A DNA stretch of 64,000 nt, taken from the NCBI RefSeq assembly GCF_030867095.1, contig NC_081832.1:59567444-59631443 (forward strand), written 5' to 3'. This DNA comes from Alligator mississippiensis. Taxonomy: Eukaryota; Chordata; Crocodylia; Alligatoridae. A program made the position numbers and the translations under genes. Under the pieces are notes generated by a model. It did no database searches and had not been told where the DNA came from. It saw nothing but the letters and a program-made list of their open reading frames with translations. Positions 23,031 to 35,494 of the stretch are shown here, piece by piece; the first letter of the stretch is position 1, and each line of letters begins with the position of its first letter.

Positions 23031-26000
23031 ACTCCTTTGAAATGGTGTCAGCTTGATTATACAAATGGCTTCTGTGAACATCCAGTAATCTCAGAGTTTT
23101 TTTTACAGAGGACTCCTTAAGATTGGAAAGATTTAAGCCCTTCATGAGAACCAAAGGAGTAGATGTTCCCTCTCCTTCCTCAAGTAGGAGCCTGTGGAAG
23201 AGAGCTACATCTATCACTGGCTCGAAGTGTTTTGCTTACTTACTTTGATCTAGGTAAAATGCTCAACTGATGGCAACATCTTTGGAGAAATGTGAACAGT
23301 GTGTTTCTGATGGGCAAGATGCCCATTTCCCTTCTCTCCTTCTTAATTTTCACTATGAGGGCAAACAAAAGGCATGGAAGTGTTTCCATATACAAAGCAC
23401 TTGAATGCCTTTCTGATTACTGTCTGTTGACTTCTGCTTGCCAGGCTTTTAGATTCTGGGTATCTGATTCCAGTGAGGTGATGGGAGCAGTGGATTTGAA
23501 AAAGTGGGACATTTTGCTGACTTCAGTATTCATTTCAACAGGACCTTTTTCCAATATGTCACAAAACAATCCAATTTTAGACATCAATAAACTACACAAT
23601 CAGAATGAAGGAATTGCATTTTGATTACTTGTATGGGCCATACTCTTTGATGATAGTTACATTAAAGCCTAGGTATGGTACCATTTTTCTACTCCTAATA
23701 TAATATATTAACTACCATAATTTGTGTTCAGTCAAGTACACTTAATTTAAAAGCTGTAAAGCTGTCACATATTTTTCTTTTCACAGCAAGGTTCAGCCCA
23801 AGAAAGACTGAAATCTCTGTTTTTGTATTATTTTAGTGACTCTTCTAGAATTTTAAGTTTTTTTAAGTTAAAACCTGTGTTGTGATGTTTTTTAAGGCTC
23901 TGGTAGCATTAATACGTTGTGCTATTATAGCTCATTTCACCCCAAAATAAAAGTAGCTCAATGAGTCAACCAATGACCTTACAATGTAGGTAAATGTGGA
24001 CTAAATACTTAAAAGGGTTAGGGCTCTGACCTTACAAAGGGATATACCTTCATCTGAATGATGTGGTTTTCAGCAGCAGAAAAGAATGCTCCAATGTGCA
24101 TACAAACTTTCCATCACCTTATCTTGGGGAATGAGTCCCCCCCACCAAGTTTGGATGAGCTCTACATTGATTTGTAAATACAAAAACACTTCTATGCTGC
24201 AGTGATGTGATAATTACTGTATATATAGTCAGATGGATCAGTCAGGGGATTGGTTTTCACAGCTACTACATGACACTGTAAAGAGGTGAAAATGCTAGTT
24301 TCTTGATTATTTTGTCCACCTCAGGAAACATTCTTTTGTAAGCAACTGATTTTACTTGAAGCCAGTTTCTTGAGCCCTGAAAAGGTTAACAGGAGATTTA
24401 GCTTCTAAGGAGATTTAGCTAGTCATGAAATTGCCTTTGATTGTTAGATAGTTGGGCTCTTGTAGCTAATGCTCTCATTTTGGTTTTGTCGTTTTCCCCC
24501 TCTTCCAAGCATGATCCTTACTGTTCTTGGCCTACCGGCCCTTTTGGAGGAAGACTAGATTTAGAAATAAAGTGAAGCTGATCCTGCAAGTTTATTCATT
24601 TCAAGTATTAAAAGAACATCCTCAGTAACATCCCTTTGCTTTCAGCGTGATCCAATGCCCATGTATACCAATGGCAGTCTTTCCACTGATTTCAAAGTGA
24701 CCTGGATGACAGGCTATAGAAGGAAGAGGAAATATATTTCCACTGTCTCCTGATTTTCTGATTCCTCCTGAAAGTGATGTAAGTATTTCTGCATTTTCAC
24801 AGCTTGCCCTCCATCTCCCAACTTTTGCTGGAGTTCTTTGGAAATTTTCCAGTGGTATGTTCTTCAGTTGGAAGATCCTGAGTCATCATCAAAACTGAAA
24901 CCAAGCTGTTCTCTGTTGAATTTCCTGCCAGCTTTTTTGTATGCTTCCCCAACTCCTATGCACTCTGGCTTATCACAGAAGCTAGATCTTCCTCAGTTTC
25001 CAGACTCCTGGTTCCTTACAAACTAACTGGCTCTCAGGGTTGCCCCAGGAGTGTCTGCCTGATCCTTATTTTCCCAGCAGTAAGCTACCTAGGTCCTTCA
25101 GCTAAGCTGGAAACCCAACTGAATCAGGTGACAGGCTGCTTGGTGAGCCAGTTTCCTGGGCTTGGCTGACACATCTTGTTCTCCAGGAGATTCGATAGCA
25201 CTGGAAAGCAGAATTGTTTAATGGCAGAGAAGGTTTATATTTTCAGGAGACAATGACCAAAATGAAAAGTGTCTATTTTAATATGTAGTTAGCATAAACA
25301 GGTCACCAAATACTATGGCAGAAAGTAATGTCTTTTGCGCTAGTGTGGCCTGTAATGCCAACGTGCAACCTATAACCCACAGTATAAGTACCCTTTCTGA
25401 ACAAGCCAAATGATTAATAAGAAACTTTTACTTTGGAGAAAGTATCTTGCCTGCTTTTCCTGGTCTGGAACTTGTAAATCAGCTGTAGAAGGAGTTAGAG
25501 TGATTTAAACAAGCCAAAGATGTGGTCCATCTATATTTAATCAACCCTCCTGCCATTTCTTGCTAGTGAGCAAACAAAATGGTTGTTTAAATAAGGGTTT
25601 GTTTCCCAGACCATTTCTGCCTCGATCTTGATCCTGCAGTGAAGTCATGCTGAGTTCCAATTACAGCCATTTTCATGACAGCTGTTTTGCCATAGACCAG
25701 AACTGTGACTTCCCAGCAAGAAAAGGCAGGTGAAGATGAGAGAGAGAGAGCTTGTGTTCAAATGGAACGGGAAGAGTGACGGGGAAATGGACAAAAGCAT
25801 TGGAGTAAACAGCTTTTTGGTAAATGTTCTTTCTTCAAATTTATCTTGGACTCCTCCTTTGAAAGTCTCCTCCTTTCAAGCAGACTGACTTGAACTGTGA
25901 CTCTTTCCTCTGTTTCATCCCATACAGCCAGGCTGTATCCAAATCTTGCCTGTCCTTCTTTCAAACCATTTCTGAGATCAGTTCATTTCTTTTGGTCCAC

Positions 26001-26444
26001 GTGATCAGAATGCTCATCCAGGTTATTCTTATCATCTACCATCTTGAAACCCCATCTTATAACCTTCTTTTTTCCTTGCTTCCTTCACATGTATAACACC
26101 CCTCACCCCCGACTTCCAGTTCATACACAATGTATAGCCTCTAAGATTTTTTCACTTTCTTATTGTTCTAACCACATCTCCTTTTGTCTTTGAATTCCTC
26201 ATTTGTTACATGAAGGGAACTGGACAGAACCTTGACTATAGTGTTCTTACCCCTGGCTTCCTAATAATAAACACTAAAGGGTGAAGTTTTCAGAAGTGTG
26301 TGTGTGCTAAGACTCCTAAATGAACTCAGCTCATGAATGAGACCAGAGGGACACAATGTTTTGTTCTGAAACATGTTCACTAGCAAGAACATGTTTTGTT
26401 CTATAGCAGCACTGGATGCAGCACCTGGGACATTTTTACATGTA
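23031..26444. other. AT-rich unique-looking sequence
   Basis: About 3.4 kb with no recognised gene, RNA gene or repeat family. The 110-codon frame at 23292-23624 and its neighbours have no recognisable domain. Confidence 0.5.
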
Positions 26445-26693
26445 GTTATGAGTAGGGACCTACCAAATTCATGATTTTGCAGATTTCATGGAGTCTATGA
26501 AATCCAGCATTGCCTGTGAAATCCAGGCAATGCCCACTGAATTGAAGAAGTCTGAGGGGAAAAAAAACCTATGGAAAAGAAAATTCTGGCTCCTCAGAGG
26601 GAGCCAGCAGTGCTCAGTGGCAAGGGGTGCTGTGGTAGCCTGGTGAGTGAGGAAGGGGAAAAGAGGAGGCTACCCACTTGAAAGGGTGCAGGC

Positions 26694-27754
26694 TAGGGTT
26701 ATCATATGTCTGGTTTTCCCAGATATGTCCTCTTTTTTTGCTGCATCCTAGTGGGTTTTTTTAAATAACAGCAAATGTCCTGGTTTTCTGTCCTGGCTGC
26801 TTCAGTCTGGGAGCAGTAGGCAAGGGGATTGGCTGTTGGGAGTCACGTGCTCCCTGCACAGGCTCCAACAAGTCAGGTAAACATGGAGAGAGAGTGCACG
26901 TGTGACAGAGAGCGAGCAGGCCCACTTGCAATGTGGGAGCTGCTTGGGCAGGAGGGAGAGCATGGCCATGGCCCTTTCTGACCCCACTCTGTGCCACTGC
27001 TGCATGCCACTTCCCTGGGCCACCGGCCCACTCGCCACCCCCTGCCTTGCTCCATGCTGAAGATCATAAGCTGTGCAGGGTGCATGGGGTAGTGCTATGG
27101 CACTAGATTTGTCCCAGGCCCTGCCCCACCCCACCCTAGGATCAGCTCTGGCAGCAGGGCTGGGGAGGGAGGGGTCTGTGGGTCAGGAGTGAGGGGCACC
27201 AGCAGGTCTGGGGGGCAGGGGCTGCAGGTGGGGAGTGAGGGGTATGAGGGATGGGAGGGGTGACTGTGGGTTGGGTGTGCAGGGCACTGGCAGCACCAGG
27301 GAGCTGTGAATCAGAAGTGAGGGGCACCAGCAGGGCTGGGGTGCAGGAGTTGTGGGTCAGGAGTGAGGGGCATGGGACACAGGAGGGGTGACTGTGGGTT
27401 GGGTGTGTAGGGCACTGGCAGTGCCAGGGGGCTGTGAGTCAGGAGTGAGGGGCACCAGCATGGCTGGGGGGGCAGAGGCTGGGGTCCAGAGTGAGGGCCA
27501 CCGGCAGGGCTGGGGGGTTTGATACTGCTGTTTGGGAGTGAGGGGCACTGACAGGCCTGGGGTCAGTGGGTCTGGAGTGAGGGGCAGCAGCAGGGCTGGT
27601 GGGGTATGGCTTGTCAGTAAGGAGCAACAGAATGGTCAAGACATGGCACTGGCATGCACTGCCCCCCCCATCATATTCCCCCTGACCTCCCCCTTCCCCA
27701 CCCCCCCCAGTGACAGGTGTCCTCTTTTTTAGACCTGGAAATATGGTAACGCTA
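26694..27754. mobile_element. hAT-like element nested in an older element (1061 bp)
   Basis: The left end TAGGGTTATCATATGTCTGG and the right end reverse complemented TAGCGTTACCATATTTCCAG are inverted repeats. Flanks gtgcaggc (26686-26693) and ctgcaggc (27755-27762) are an 8-bp target duplication with one mismatch. The uninterrupted copy at 17319-17750 has a single 'ctgcaggc' at the corresponding place, which independently confirms the insertion site. The interior is GC-rich with a tandem-repeat core; no transposase is seen. Confidence 0.9.
27160..27620. repeat. minisatellite core of the nested hAT-like element
   Basis: The motif 'gtcaggagtgaggggcacca' and variants recur many times, and a longer block starting 'ggggtgactgtgggttggg' occurs at 27257 and 27385, a spacing of 128 bp. 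Frames on the minus strand through this array (for example 27357-27639) are repetitive proline-rich artefacts. Confidence 0.8.
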
Positions 27755-28002
27755 CTGCAGGCAAAATGGCTGCCATCCCTTTAACTTGCTGCTGATTGGC
27801 TGCAAGGGCTGCCTGTCATGTGACTCCCCCTCCTGCAGCCAATCACTGGTAAGGGGTGAGGCCACTGGGGCCTGTTGGCCAATCAGAGGCACTGGGTGAG
27901 GGAAACACCACACTCTGTCTGCAAAATGGATGCCTGGGCCTGCATTCTCCCCATGAAATTGGGGGGCAGCCCTCACGAATTGGGTAGGTCCCTAGTTATA
28001 AC

Positions 28003-28224
28003 TTATGAGGGACAGAATCCCCATTTATTATATGTGTTGTTTGTGTGCGCACACACACATCTATATACTACTTATTTCATAATCCTCAGTGAAAAATTTA
28101 AATACCTCAGGAAATTATATACAGAGATAAGAATTAATAAAATCATGTTAAATAATCACCAGAAACTGGGCAATTCACAGCTAATATAGGTGTTTCACTT
28201 CGAAGTCAATACTTTTCTTCTGTA
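28003..28224. other. short AT-rich spacer with a TG/CA tract
   Basis: Contains 'tgtgtgcgcacacacaca' near 28048-28065. Nothing else is recognised. Confidence 0.5.
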
Positions 28225-28345
28225 TCAAGGAGGGCAGGTATGGGTATCATTTGCCCTATTCTGCAGATGGAGAAATAGAGGTGCAGAGAAGTGAAATATG
28301 TTGTCCAACAGGAGATGAGAGTATTTGGACTGAGCCCACAGGTTT
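28225..28345 (-). repeat. MIR-type SINE fragment (minus orientation)
   Basis: The blocks 'tgccctattctgcagatgg', 'gaaatagaggtgcagagaag' and 'actgagcccacag' are the reverse complement order of a MIR core SINE. Diverged and partial. Confidence 0.6.
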
Positions 28346-28860
28346 GACAGGAAGCATCCACAGACTAAAAGGAATTCAATGCAACCTTAAAGGAGGAGTG
28401 AAGATAGGTTGAGGTTAGGGAGAGGTTCAATATGAAAAGGGGATTAGGGATATAAAAACCTCTGGAGGAAAATGTGGCTCCTCCTAGTGATTCTAGTCAG
28501 TTTTAAAAAAAATTGAGGCCGCTATGATATGCTGCGGACATGCCTTCCAAATTCCCGACTAGGGCTTTGGAGCAACCAACATAAAGAATATTTTCAGCGA
28601 ATGCATCCAAAATCTTACACTGAGTCCAGAATGTACTAGGACAGGACTAGAGCAGGATTATGTGAGTTCAAGGAGTGCTGGCTAGATACCCATGTATTAT
28701 TGACATGACCCACAAAGCTGAAAGTGAAGTACATATCACATCTCAGCACCTTGATTTAAAGATCTTTCAGAAGTCAAAGACACAGCAACTGGCACAAGAC
28801 CTGCACAACAATGCAAAACAAATGTAAAATGATACGTTGTTCTAATATAATAAAGTGCTT
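28346..28860. other. unique-looking spacer
   Basis: No gene or repeat is recognised apart from a short AT-rich lead-in to the microsatellite at 28861. Confidence 0.45.
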
Positions 28861-28901
28861 AGTCTGTCTGTCTGTCTGTCTGTCTGCGTGTCTGTCTGTC
28901 C
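28861..28901. repeat. (CTGT)n microsatellite
   Basis: About ten consecutive tetranucleotides of the type ctgt with one c-to-g interruption. It stands at the left edge of the GC-rich block that follows. Confidence 0.9.
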
Positions 28902-29690
28902 ATTTTAGACAACTGCACATGTACCGCCAAGAGGGCAGGCAGCGATTAGCTGTGCAGGTCTGTGGCACTGCTGGGGAAGTTTTTGGCAGCAGCAGATATG
29001 CCCTGGTCGCCTGAGCAGTGGGGCTTCCCAATGCCTCCCTGCCTGCGGGCAAAGGGGGGGTCATGGTGGCAGCACCCCCCCACTTTCCATCCCCAATGCC
29101 CCCCAGAACAGCCAGCAGGGAGGGAGAGGCAGTGGGTAGAAAGGGGAGCGGGGAGGGGGCAAGGGTGGAGTCATGGTGGTGGCTGTTGTTGGGGCTGGGC
29201 TGGGCAGCAGGGAGGGAGGGAAGCAGGGGAGCGGGAAGGGGGCCCCAACAACAGCTGGCAGGGAGTAGGAGTCAGCAGGGAGGGAGGGAACCTGCACAGG
29301 CCCGGGCAGGTGCAGGGAAGGGGGAGGCAAAGGGAGAGGTCATGGTGGCAGCTGTTGTTGGGGCTGGGTGGCAGAGAAGGAAGGAAAGGAGGGAAGCGTG
29401 GAGGGGAAGTGGGGGTCACAGTGGTGCCCCCATGCTGCCCGGCCCCAATAACAGCTGGCAGGGAGTGAGCAAGGGGAGCAGAGGTGGGGGGAAGCCCCAC
29501 TGCAAGGTGGAGGCAAGTGGGGGAGGGAGCCCCCATGCCAAAGGTTGGAGGAGGAGGCAGCAGCGGCAGAGGGACTGTTTACATGGCCGGCCCCGAAGGG
29601 TGAGCAGGGGCTGCGGGGGGGGACATGTAAACACTCCCTGAAACACTCCGTCTTTCATGATGGGCAATTGGCTAGTATTTAATACTTTCC
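28902..29690. repeat. GC-rich, purine-rich minisatellite block
   Basis: The + strand is rich in gggagggag. The phrase 'tcatggtggcagctgttgtt' or close variants occurs near 29171 and 29339 (168 bp apart), with weaker copies near 29061 and 29414. The phrase 'acagctggcagggagt' occurs near 29251 and 29451. The 207-codon + frame and the minus-strand proline frames come from this composition. The block with its (CTGT)n edge may be an unclassified transposon; I could not find secure ends. Confidence 0.6.
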
Positions 29691-31520
29691 TTCAGCCTCT
29701 ACATCTGAAGAGTAATAATCATTGCTGTTGAACTTGACTGACATTTCTGTTGAAGTAACAGAGCAGTGTGTCAAAACTGCAGTCTTTTAGATGCACAATT
29801 TGCTTCCTTTTCTTTTTAATTCCATTTCATTACAGGTGGACCCAGCCCAAAAGCCCAGTTATGAAATCTGACATGTTCATACTCCCAGCCCACATCTATA
29901 TTTTTCATCTTAAGCCCATCTTTATCTTTCAGGGGAATTGACTGAGCCACTATCTTTCTCCTGCATCAGTGACTACAGCTCACATCCTTGCCCACAATTT
30001 CAAAAAGGAAAGAGCTAAAATGTTATTACAATTTCAATCACCACTTTCCTCTTCATGAGCTATATATTAATGTGATTCTGTTAAAAAAAAAGTTTTCATT
30101 TAAATGTGAACCTGGGCTGTTGATCCTAACTGACAACAAATGTTTCTTTATCTTGGTTTTTGATTGCTCAGATGTATTTAAATTAATCAGTTCACATCTC
30201 TTATTGAAATAGTTCTTCTGGGATTTCTGGCCTAATTTCATGCCCCACCACACCACACATTCTCTGTGTATACACCTTTGTTCCCAGACCTACATTTTTT
30301 GTGAAAAGGAGAAATTTCTACATATGAAATATTGAAATTACATCAGCCATGGAATCTATAGTTTTAAGTTTTGAAACATAAACAAACCTTGAAACATAAT
30401 CTGCCAGCCTTATATATGGACCATTTAAGCTTAACATGGAAATCTTTAACTGAATACATGAAGATTATACCTCTCTTAGTGTGTATGTGCAGCAACTTGT
30501 CATCATGGTTTTGTGCAATTATATAGCTTTATGGAATTTATTTTGATTTATATCAGTGTACAAAAAGCAGAATTTGGCCCAAAGCAAAGGGCCCAGTTTT
30601 CTCAGAGTTGTCAGTTGATACTTCTGTGTGGTGTGAGGTGTCCTGTGGTATGCTATCCTTCATAAGAGATGTGAATTTTTTTTTTTTTTGCCAAATAGGA
30701 AATGCATTTAAAAATGAGTGTTTGAAGAACTACTTACAAATTCAGATTGAATTTGGTGAGGGGAGTGGGGGGGGGGGGGGGGGCGCTACTATTTTCAAAA
30801 TGTAAAAAAAAAAATTGCTTCTATACTTGCAAAATTAAGCACTTCTTTTTTGAAAAGCCAATATGTTTTGTTTAGTGTTCTCAAAATGAAACACTTTTGG
30901 CTTTTTCATTTCAGAACATCCTCTGGTTAAAAATTGATTTCAATTACAATAAGTGTTATAAACAAATGGGTTAAATAATCCCTCCCCCGCCAAAAAAAAA
31001 AGTAAAAGAAAACTTTTTTCAGGTTTAACAAAACATTTCAGTTTTGACCTAAAATAAATATTTTTTTATTTTTCTGGTTTAATTAAAAACACAAAATATT
31101 TCTGAAATGAACCATTTGCTTTCCAACTTTTTGGTTTGCTTCAGAACCAAAAACAAAAACAAAAAACCATAACGGGAGATCCAGGGCACAGCACAATTTT
31201 TAAATCATTAATCAGGAGTGCCCTAGGCTTGCAGAGGATAAATTCTTAGGACCTCATCATTACAATTTCTCGTCTCTTCTTTATTTTTGGCAGGTGCAAG
31301 ACCTTACATGCCCTTGGACCATCTTTGCATGTTAATTTAGGGTGTTCTCTATGTGTTTCACCTATTGTTCCTTCTTTGTCTGGGATTAGTGCCTAACATC
31401 TCCAGTTTATGTCAGATAATGTTAGAGAGTTACTCTGCCTATCATGAGGCAATAGTTGAACAGTGTATTCCTCATTGCAAAATGTATCTTGTCATAATAT
31501 AATATACAATAATGCCATGT
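29691..31520. other. AT-rich sequence with homopolymer runs
   Basis: No gene is recognised. It includes a T run at about 30676-30689 and a 17-base G run at 30767-30783. Confidence 0.5.
30767..30783. repeat. poly-G run
   Basis: Seventeen consecutive guanines follow a purine-rich 'gaggggagt' lead. The exact length could reflect assembly or sequencing uncertainty. Confidence 0.85.
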
Positions 31521-31945
31521 ACATAGGGACATAGGACTGGAGGGACCTTCTGGATCATCAAGTCCAGGTCCCTCTTAAGGAAGCAACAGCTGGTCAAGCT
31601 GGCAGCCAATTTTAAAGTAGCCACTGCTATTGGAAGACTATCCAGAAACTCACTCCTTTGATGGTTAGGAGACCTTCCTATAATAGTTAGCTTAGTTTAT
31701 AGCTATTTGGTCTTTTGCTAACTTTGTTCTTTAGTTCACATACATCTTCTTGCTCCCTAATGTTCATCCTGCTGATGAATTTACAGATAGCAAGTATATT
31801 GCCTGACCACAACCACAATTTCACAACCTCTTCACTGTTCCTTCATTTTGCTAAGCTAAACATCAAAGCTTTTGAGTCTTTCATTGCAAGATATATTTTA
31901 TGTTCCTCATATCATTCTAGCCATCACATTTCCTTTGGTGAAACC
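31521..31945 (-). repeat. old CR1 3' region
   Basis: The start reads 'catagggacataggactggagggaccttctggatcatcaagtcca' across 31523-31566, the reverse complement of a CR1 3' end. Further along, 'gctaagctaaacatc' and 'ctcatatcattctagccatc' resemble the older CR1 body. It is strongly diverged and non-coding. Confidence 0.65.
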
Positions 31946-32734
31946 ACTGAGTAGACTGACTAAACACTGGGTTCTACAAGTGATGAAATCTGCTGGAGTG
32001 GACTTTACAATGGGATAAAAGTCCCTACTTTGATGGCCAACGTGAGACAATAAGAAAAGCCCGTAGTTCAAGTCTTTCAAGAAAAAGATAGTTCAGGATA
32101 ATGAAGAATCTGAATTTTTACATTCATCCTCTAACATTAATAGATTTTACAGTAATGTATTATGGTAGCAATCATTTTGCTAATGCAATAAGCTATGGCT
32201 TACTAACTGCCATAATGACTCATGCAGCATTAGGGAAAACATTAGCACAATCAACTCATTTCATTTTTCTCTTGCCTTTTATTTTTAGTAAGCATATTGC
32301 TGGAAGAAAAGCTGAACTATGTGGCAAACTAGTAACCCAAGTGTCAACAGAGCTGGGGCTAAAACCCCAGACCCTTTGTTAGCTTATTATCCTCTCCTTT
32401 CCATCATAACTAATGGCCCAGGCAAATGAAGGTTTCAAAAATGCGTGCTCATTCCCACTCCTTGCTACTTGGTCTTAGTCTTTACTTCGTTCTTCTTGCT
32501 CATGAGACTCTTGTCCCCTCTGCTTGTTGTGCCAGTTGTGGTGGGGTGGATGTTCTGATAATACATATATAGTGCTAACGCAGTAGGGCCCAACCTCACT
32601 GAACTGCCAAACTCCATCTTTAGCATGACAATATAGGGTCCTCTGCTATGTGCCTGACACTACAGTTCTTATCGTGGTAAATCCTCCATTGATTTCAGTG
32701 GAATATATGTGCTCATAAGAACTGCATGACCATG
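31946..32734. other. AT-rich spacer between CR1 copies
   Basis: No gene is recognised. The 93-codon frame at 32101-32382 has no recognisable domain. Confidence 0.45.
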
Positions 32735-33140
32735 ACCAATATGAGAGCTATGGGGATCTTTAGCTTGGAAAAGCGCGGGCTCAGGGGTGATCTGATGGCT
32801 ACCTATAAGTTTATCAGCAGTGCTCACCAGGATCTGGGGGAATGATTGTTCACCAGAGCGCCCCAAGGGATGACAAGGTCAAACCATTATATGCTCCTGC
32901 AAGACTGTTTCAGGCTGGACATAAGGAAGGATTTCTTTACTGTCCGAGCCCCCAAGGTCTGGAATAGTCTGCCATCAGAGGTGGTTTAAGCACCCACACT
33001 GAACGCCTTCAAGATAAATTTGGATGCTTATCTTGCTGGGATCCTATGACCCCAGCTGACTTCCTGTCCCTTGGGCAGGGGACTGGACTCGGTGATCTTC
33101 CGAGGTCCCTTCCAGCCCTAATGTCTATGAAATCTATCAT
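32735..33140 (+). repeat. CR1 retrotransposon, 3' end
   Basis: Reads in CR1 sense: 'gggctcaggggtgatctgat', 'ggctggacataaggaagg', 'tttctttactgtccgagc', 'tctggaatagtctgcc', 'cttgctgggatcctatgacc' and the closing 'cttccagccctaatgtctat'. These blocks encode the remnant of the C-terminal RT tail and the 3' UTR. Stops and shifts break it. Confidence 0.88.
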
Positions 33141-33284
33141 TCACATCCTCGAAGTGCAGGCAAAAACAGGATCTATCTTTACAGACATGCTCAAAATAAT
33201 TTTTTGTAGTCTCTGAGTGACATCAGTTTTCTTGTTTCATGTGTTGTTTCTGTATAGTTCACAAGTATACTGCTCAGAATCAGG

Positions 33285-35135
33285 GCTTATAGTTTCATAG
33301 TACTTAGGGGTCAGAAGGGACCTGAATAGATCATCTAGTCTAACCCTCCACCACTGGTTGGAGCACATGCTGGGATCACATCACCCCAGACAGGTGTTCA
33401 TCCAACCTCTTTTTGAATTTACCTAAGGTAGGAGCGAGGACCACTTACCTAGGAAGTTGGTTACAGATCCTAGCTACCCTGACAGTGAAATAGTGCCTCC
33501 TAATTTCTAACCTGAACCTATTCTCTAGCAGCTTCTGGCCATTGTTCCTCATCACCCCAGGTGGTGCTGGGGAAAATAGGGCTCTTCCTATTTGCTGCTG
33601 ATCTCCCCTAACGAGTTTGTAGGCAGCCACCAAATCCCGCCTCAGCCTCCACTTGCTGAGGCTGAATAGGTTCAGGTCCCTCAGCCTCTCCTCATAAAGG
33701 GCCTGCCCTTTTGCCCTCCAACCAAGCGGGTGGCCCTCCTCTGAACCCTCTCAAGGCAGGCCCCATCCTTCTTAAAGTGCGGTGCCCAGAACTGGACGCA
33801 GTACTCCATTTGAGGCCTGACCAATGTCGCGTAGAGGGGGAGTATCACCTCTCTGGACTGGCTTGAGATGCATCTTTGGATGCAGGACAAGGTGTGGTTG
33901 GCTTTGCTGGCTGCAGTCTTGCATTGGTGGCTCATGTTCATCTTGGAGTCAATAATGACTCCAAAATCCCTTTCCGCCTCTGTGCTCACAAGGGGGGAAC
34001 TCCCCAGCCTGTATATATGCTGTGGATTCCTTCTCCCCAGGTGCAGCACCCTGCATTTATCTACATTGAACCCATCCTATTACCATCCGCCAACTTCTGT
34101 GGTCTGTCTAAGTCTAATTGCAGCCTCTCTCTCCCTTCGAACGTGCCTACCTCTCCCCACATCTTGGTGTCATCGGCAAACTTGGACAACATGTTTTCCA
34201 CCCCCTTGTCCAAGTCGCTGATGAAGATGTTGAACAGTGTAGGCCCCAGGACCGAGCCCTGGGGGACCCCATTGTTCACATCCCGCCAGGTCGAATACGA
34301 CCCATCCACCCACCACCACTCTCTGGATGCACCCCATCAGCCAATTTTTGACCCATCCAACTGTGTAGGCATCAATGCCACAGTTGCTCAGTTTATTAAT
34401 GAGAATGGGGTGAGAGACAGTGTCAAAGGCCTTCTTAAAGTCCAGAAAGACTACATCCATGGCGACACCATCATCCAGGGATTTAGTTACCTGGTCATAA
34501 AAGGCCATCAGGTTGGTCTGGCAGGACCTGCCTTTCATGAATCCATGTTGATTTCCTCTGGGCATGATCTCCCCTGCTGGCCCTTCACAGATGTGCTCCT
34601 TAATGATTTTTTCAAGGATTTTCCCCAAGACCGATGTGAGGCTTATGGGCCTATAGTTTCCCAGGTCCTCCTTCCTCCCTTTCTTATAGATGGGGACCTC
34701 ATTAGCTAGTTTCCAATCTCCGGCCACCTGGCCTGTGGACCACGATCGCTTGTATAGCCAGGCCAGGGGCACAACAATGACCCCCGCCAGCTCCCTCAAC
34801 ACCCGTGGGTGGAGGGCATCAGAGCCCACAGATTTGAAGACATCCAGCCCTTCCAGAAGATCCCTAACTACTTCTGCGCAGACCCAAGGCCTGGCAGTGC
34901 TATCCTCAAGATTGCTCCTGCCTGTGGTGGGAGAGCTGTCCTGTTCCCTGTCCAAGAAAACAGAGGCAAAGAACTTGTTAAAGATTTTGGCTTTCTCGTC
35001 TGGCGTAGCCACAAGATTACCATTTGAGTCTAACAGGGGCCCTACATTACCCGGTGCCCGCTTCTTACTCCCAATGTATTTGAAGAAGGACTTTTTGTTA
35101 TCCTTTTGTTGTCCTAGGGCTTGCTAAAGGCCATA
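33285..35135 (-). pseudogene. CR1 reverse transcriptase, broken copy
   Basis: A minus-strand CR1 LINE, 5' truncated, with its 3' end at the left ('tagtttcatagtacttaggg'). The reverse transcriptase is spread over at least three frames. Frame 35012-34170 holds the N-terminal RT region with the NYRPISLTS and FLDFKKAFDTVSH motifs. A second frame (34309-34061) holds GVPQGSVLGP and FADD, the latter encoded at 34180-34169. A third (34049-33681) holds the region ending near the ERVQRRATR motif, and 33633-33445 the tail with RRHYFTVR. The frame changes mean no full protein can be made. RT in the CR1 family copies the element's own RNA at the target site. It is older than the copy at 57.9 kb, as judged by the number of frame breaks. 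Confidence 0.9.
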
Positions 35136-35494
35136 TTTTTCAGCCTTTACACTGATAACTACCTTGCTCCAAAATCAGTCCAGGGAGTGACTAAGTGTGA
35201 CTAATCTGTCTCTGGATGAGTCTTCTGTAAATACCTTTATGATGATGTCTCTTCTCCCTGGAAACAGGGACTAACTAGATGTAGTCTAATTCCAGCACTC
35301 AGAAGACAACATTGAGAAGAGAAGGTCATGTTGCTCATTCTCAGAAATGTCATTGAGACTGGTTCTTAATAGCCACTGATGTACATTGAAATAGTATGTC
35401 AAGAGATAATCTTTGACAGGTCTAATCATCAAAATATTGCAAACACAGGGGTCCCAAAGGAAATAGGAGTTACTGAATGTTCACTACTTTGTAA
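35136..35494. other. spacer between CR1 and the palindromic element
   Basis: No gene or repeat is recognised. Confidence 0.45.

Larger units (their letters stand above)
26453..27994. mobile_element. second copy of the TAGGGACCTACC element, split by a hAT insertion
   Basis: The left end TAGGGACCTACCAAATTCAT and the right end reverse complemented TAGGGACCTACCCAATTCGT form an inverted repeat with 18 of 20 matches. Flanks gttatgag (26445-26452) and gttataac (27995-28002) agree at 6 of 8 places. Removing the insertion at 26694-27754 and one copy of its duplication leaves about 473 bp, close to the 432 bp of the copy at 17319-17750. Shared words include 'ctggctcctcag', 'caaggggtgctgtgg' and 'ccaatcag'. 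Confidence 0.85.

Noticed and set aside
28861..28901. CRISPR-like regular repeat
   Set aside because: It is a simple tetranucleotide microsatellite with no spacers, in a vertebrate genome.
29018..29641. 207-codon glycine- and arginine-rich frame
   Set aside because: Translation of a purine-rich minisatellite; minus-strand frames of the same stretch are proline-rich mirrors.
33876..34709. 277-codon + strand frame
   Set aside because: It is the antisense of the broken minus-strand CR1 reverse transcriptase.
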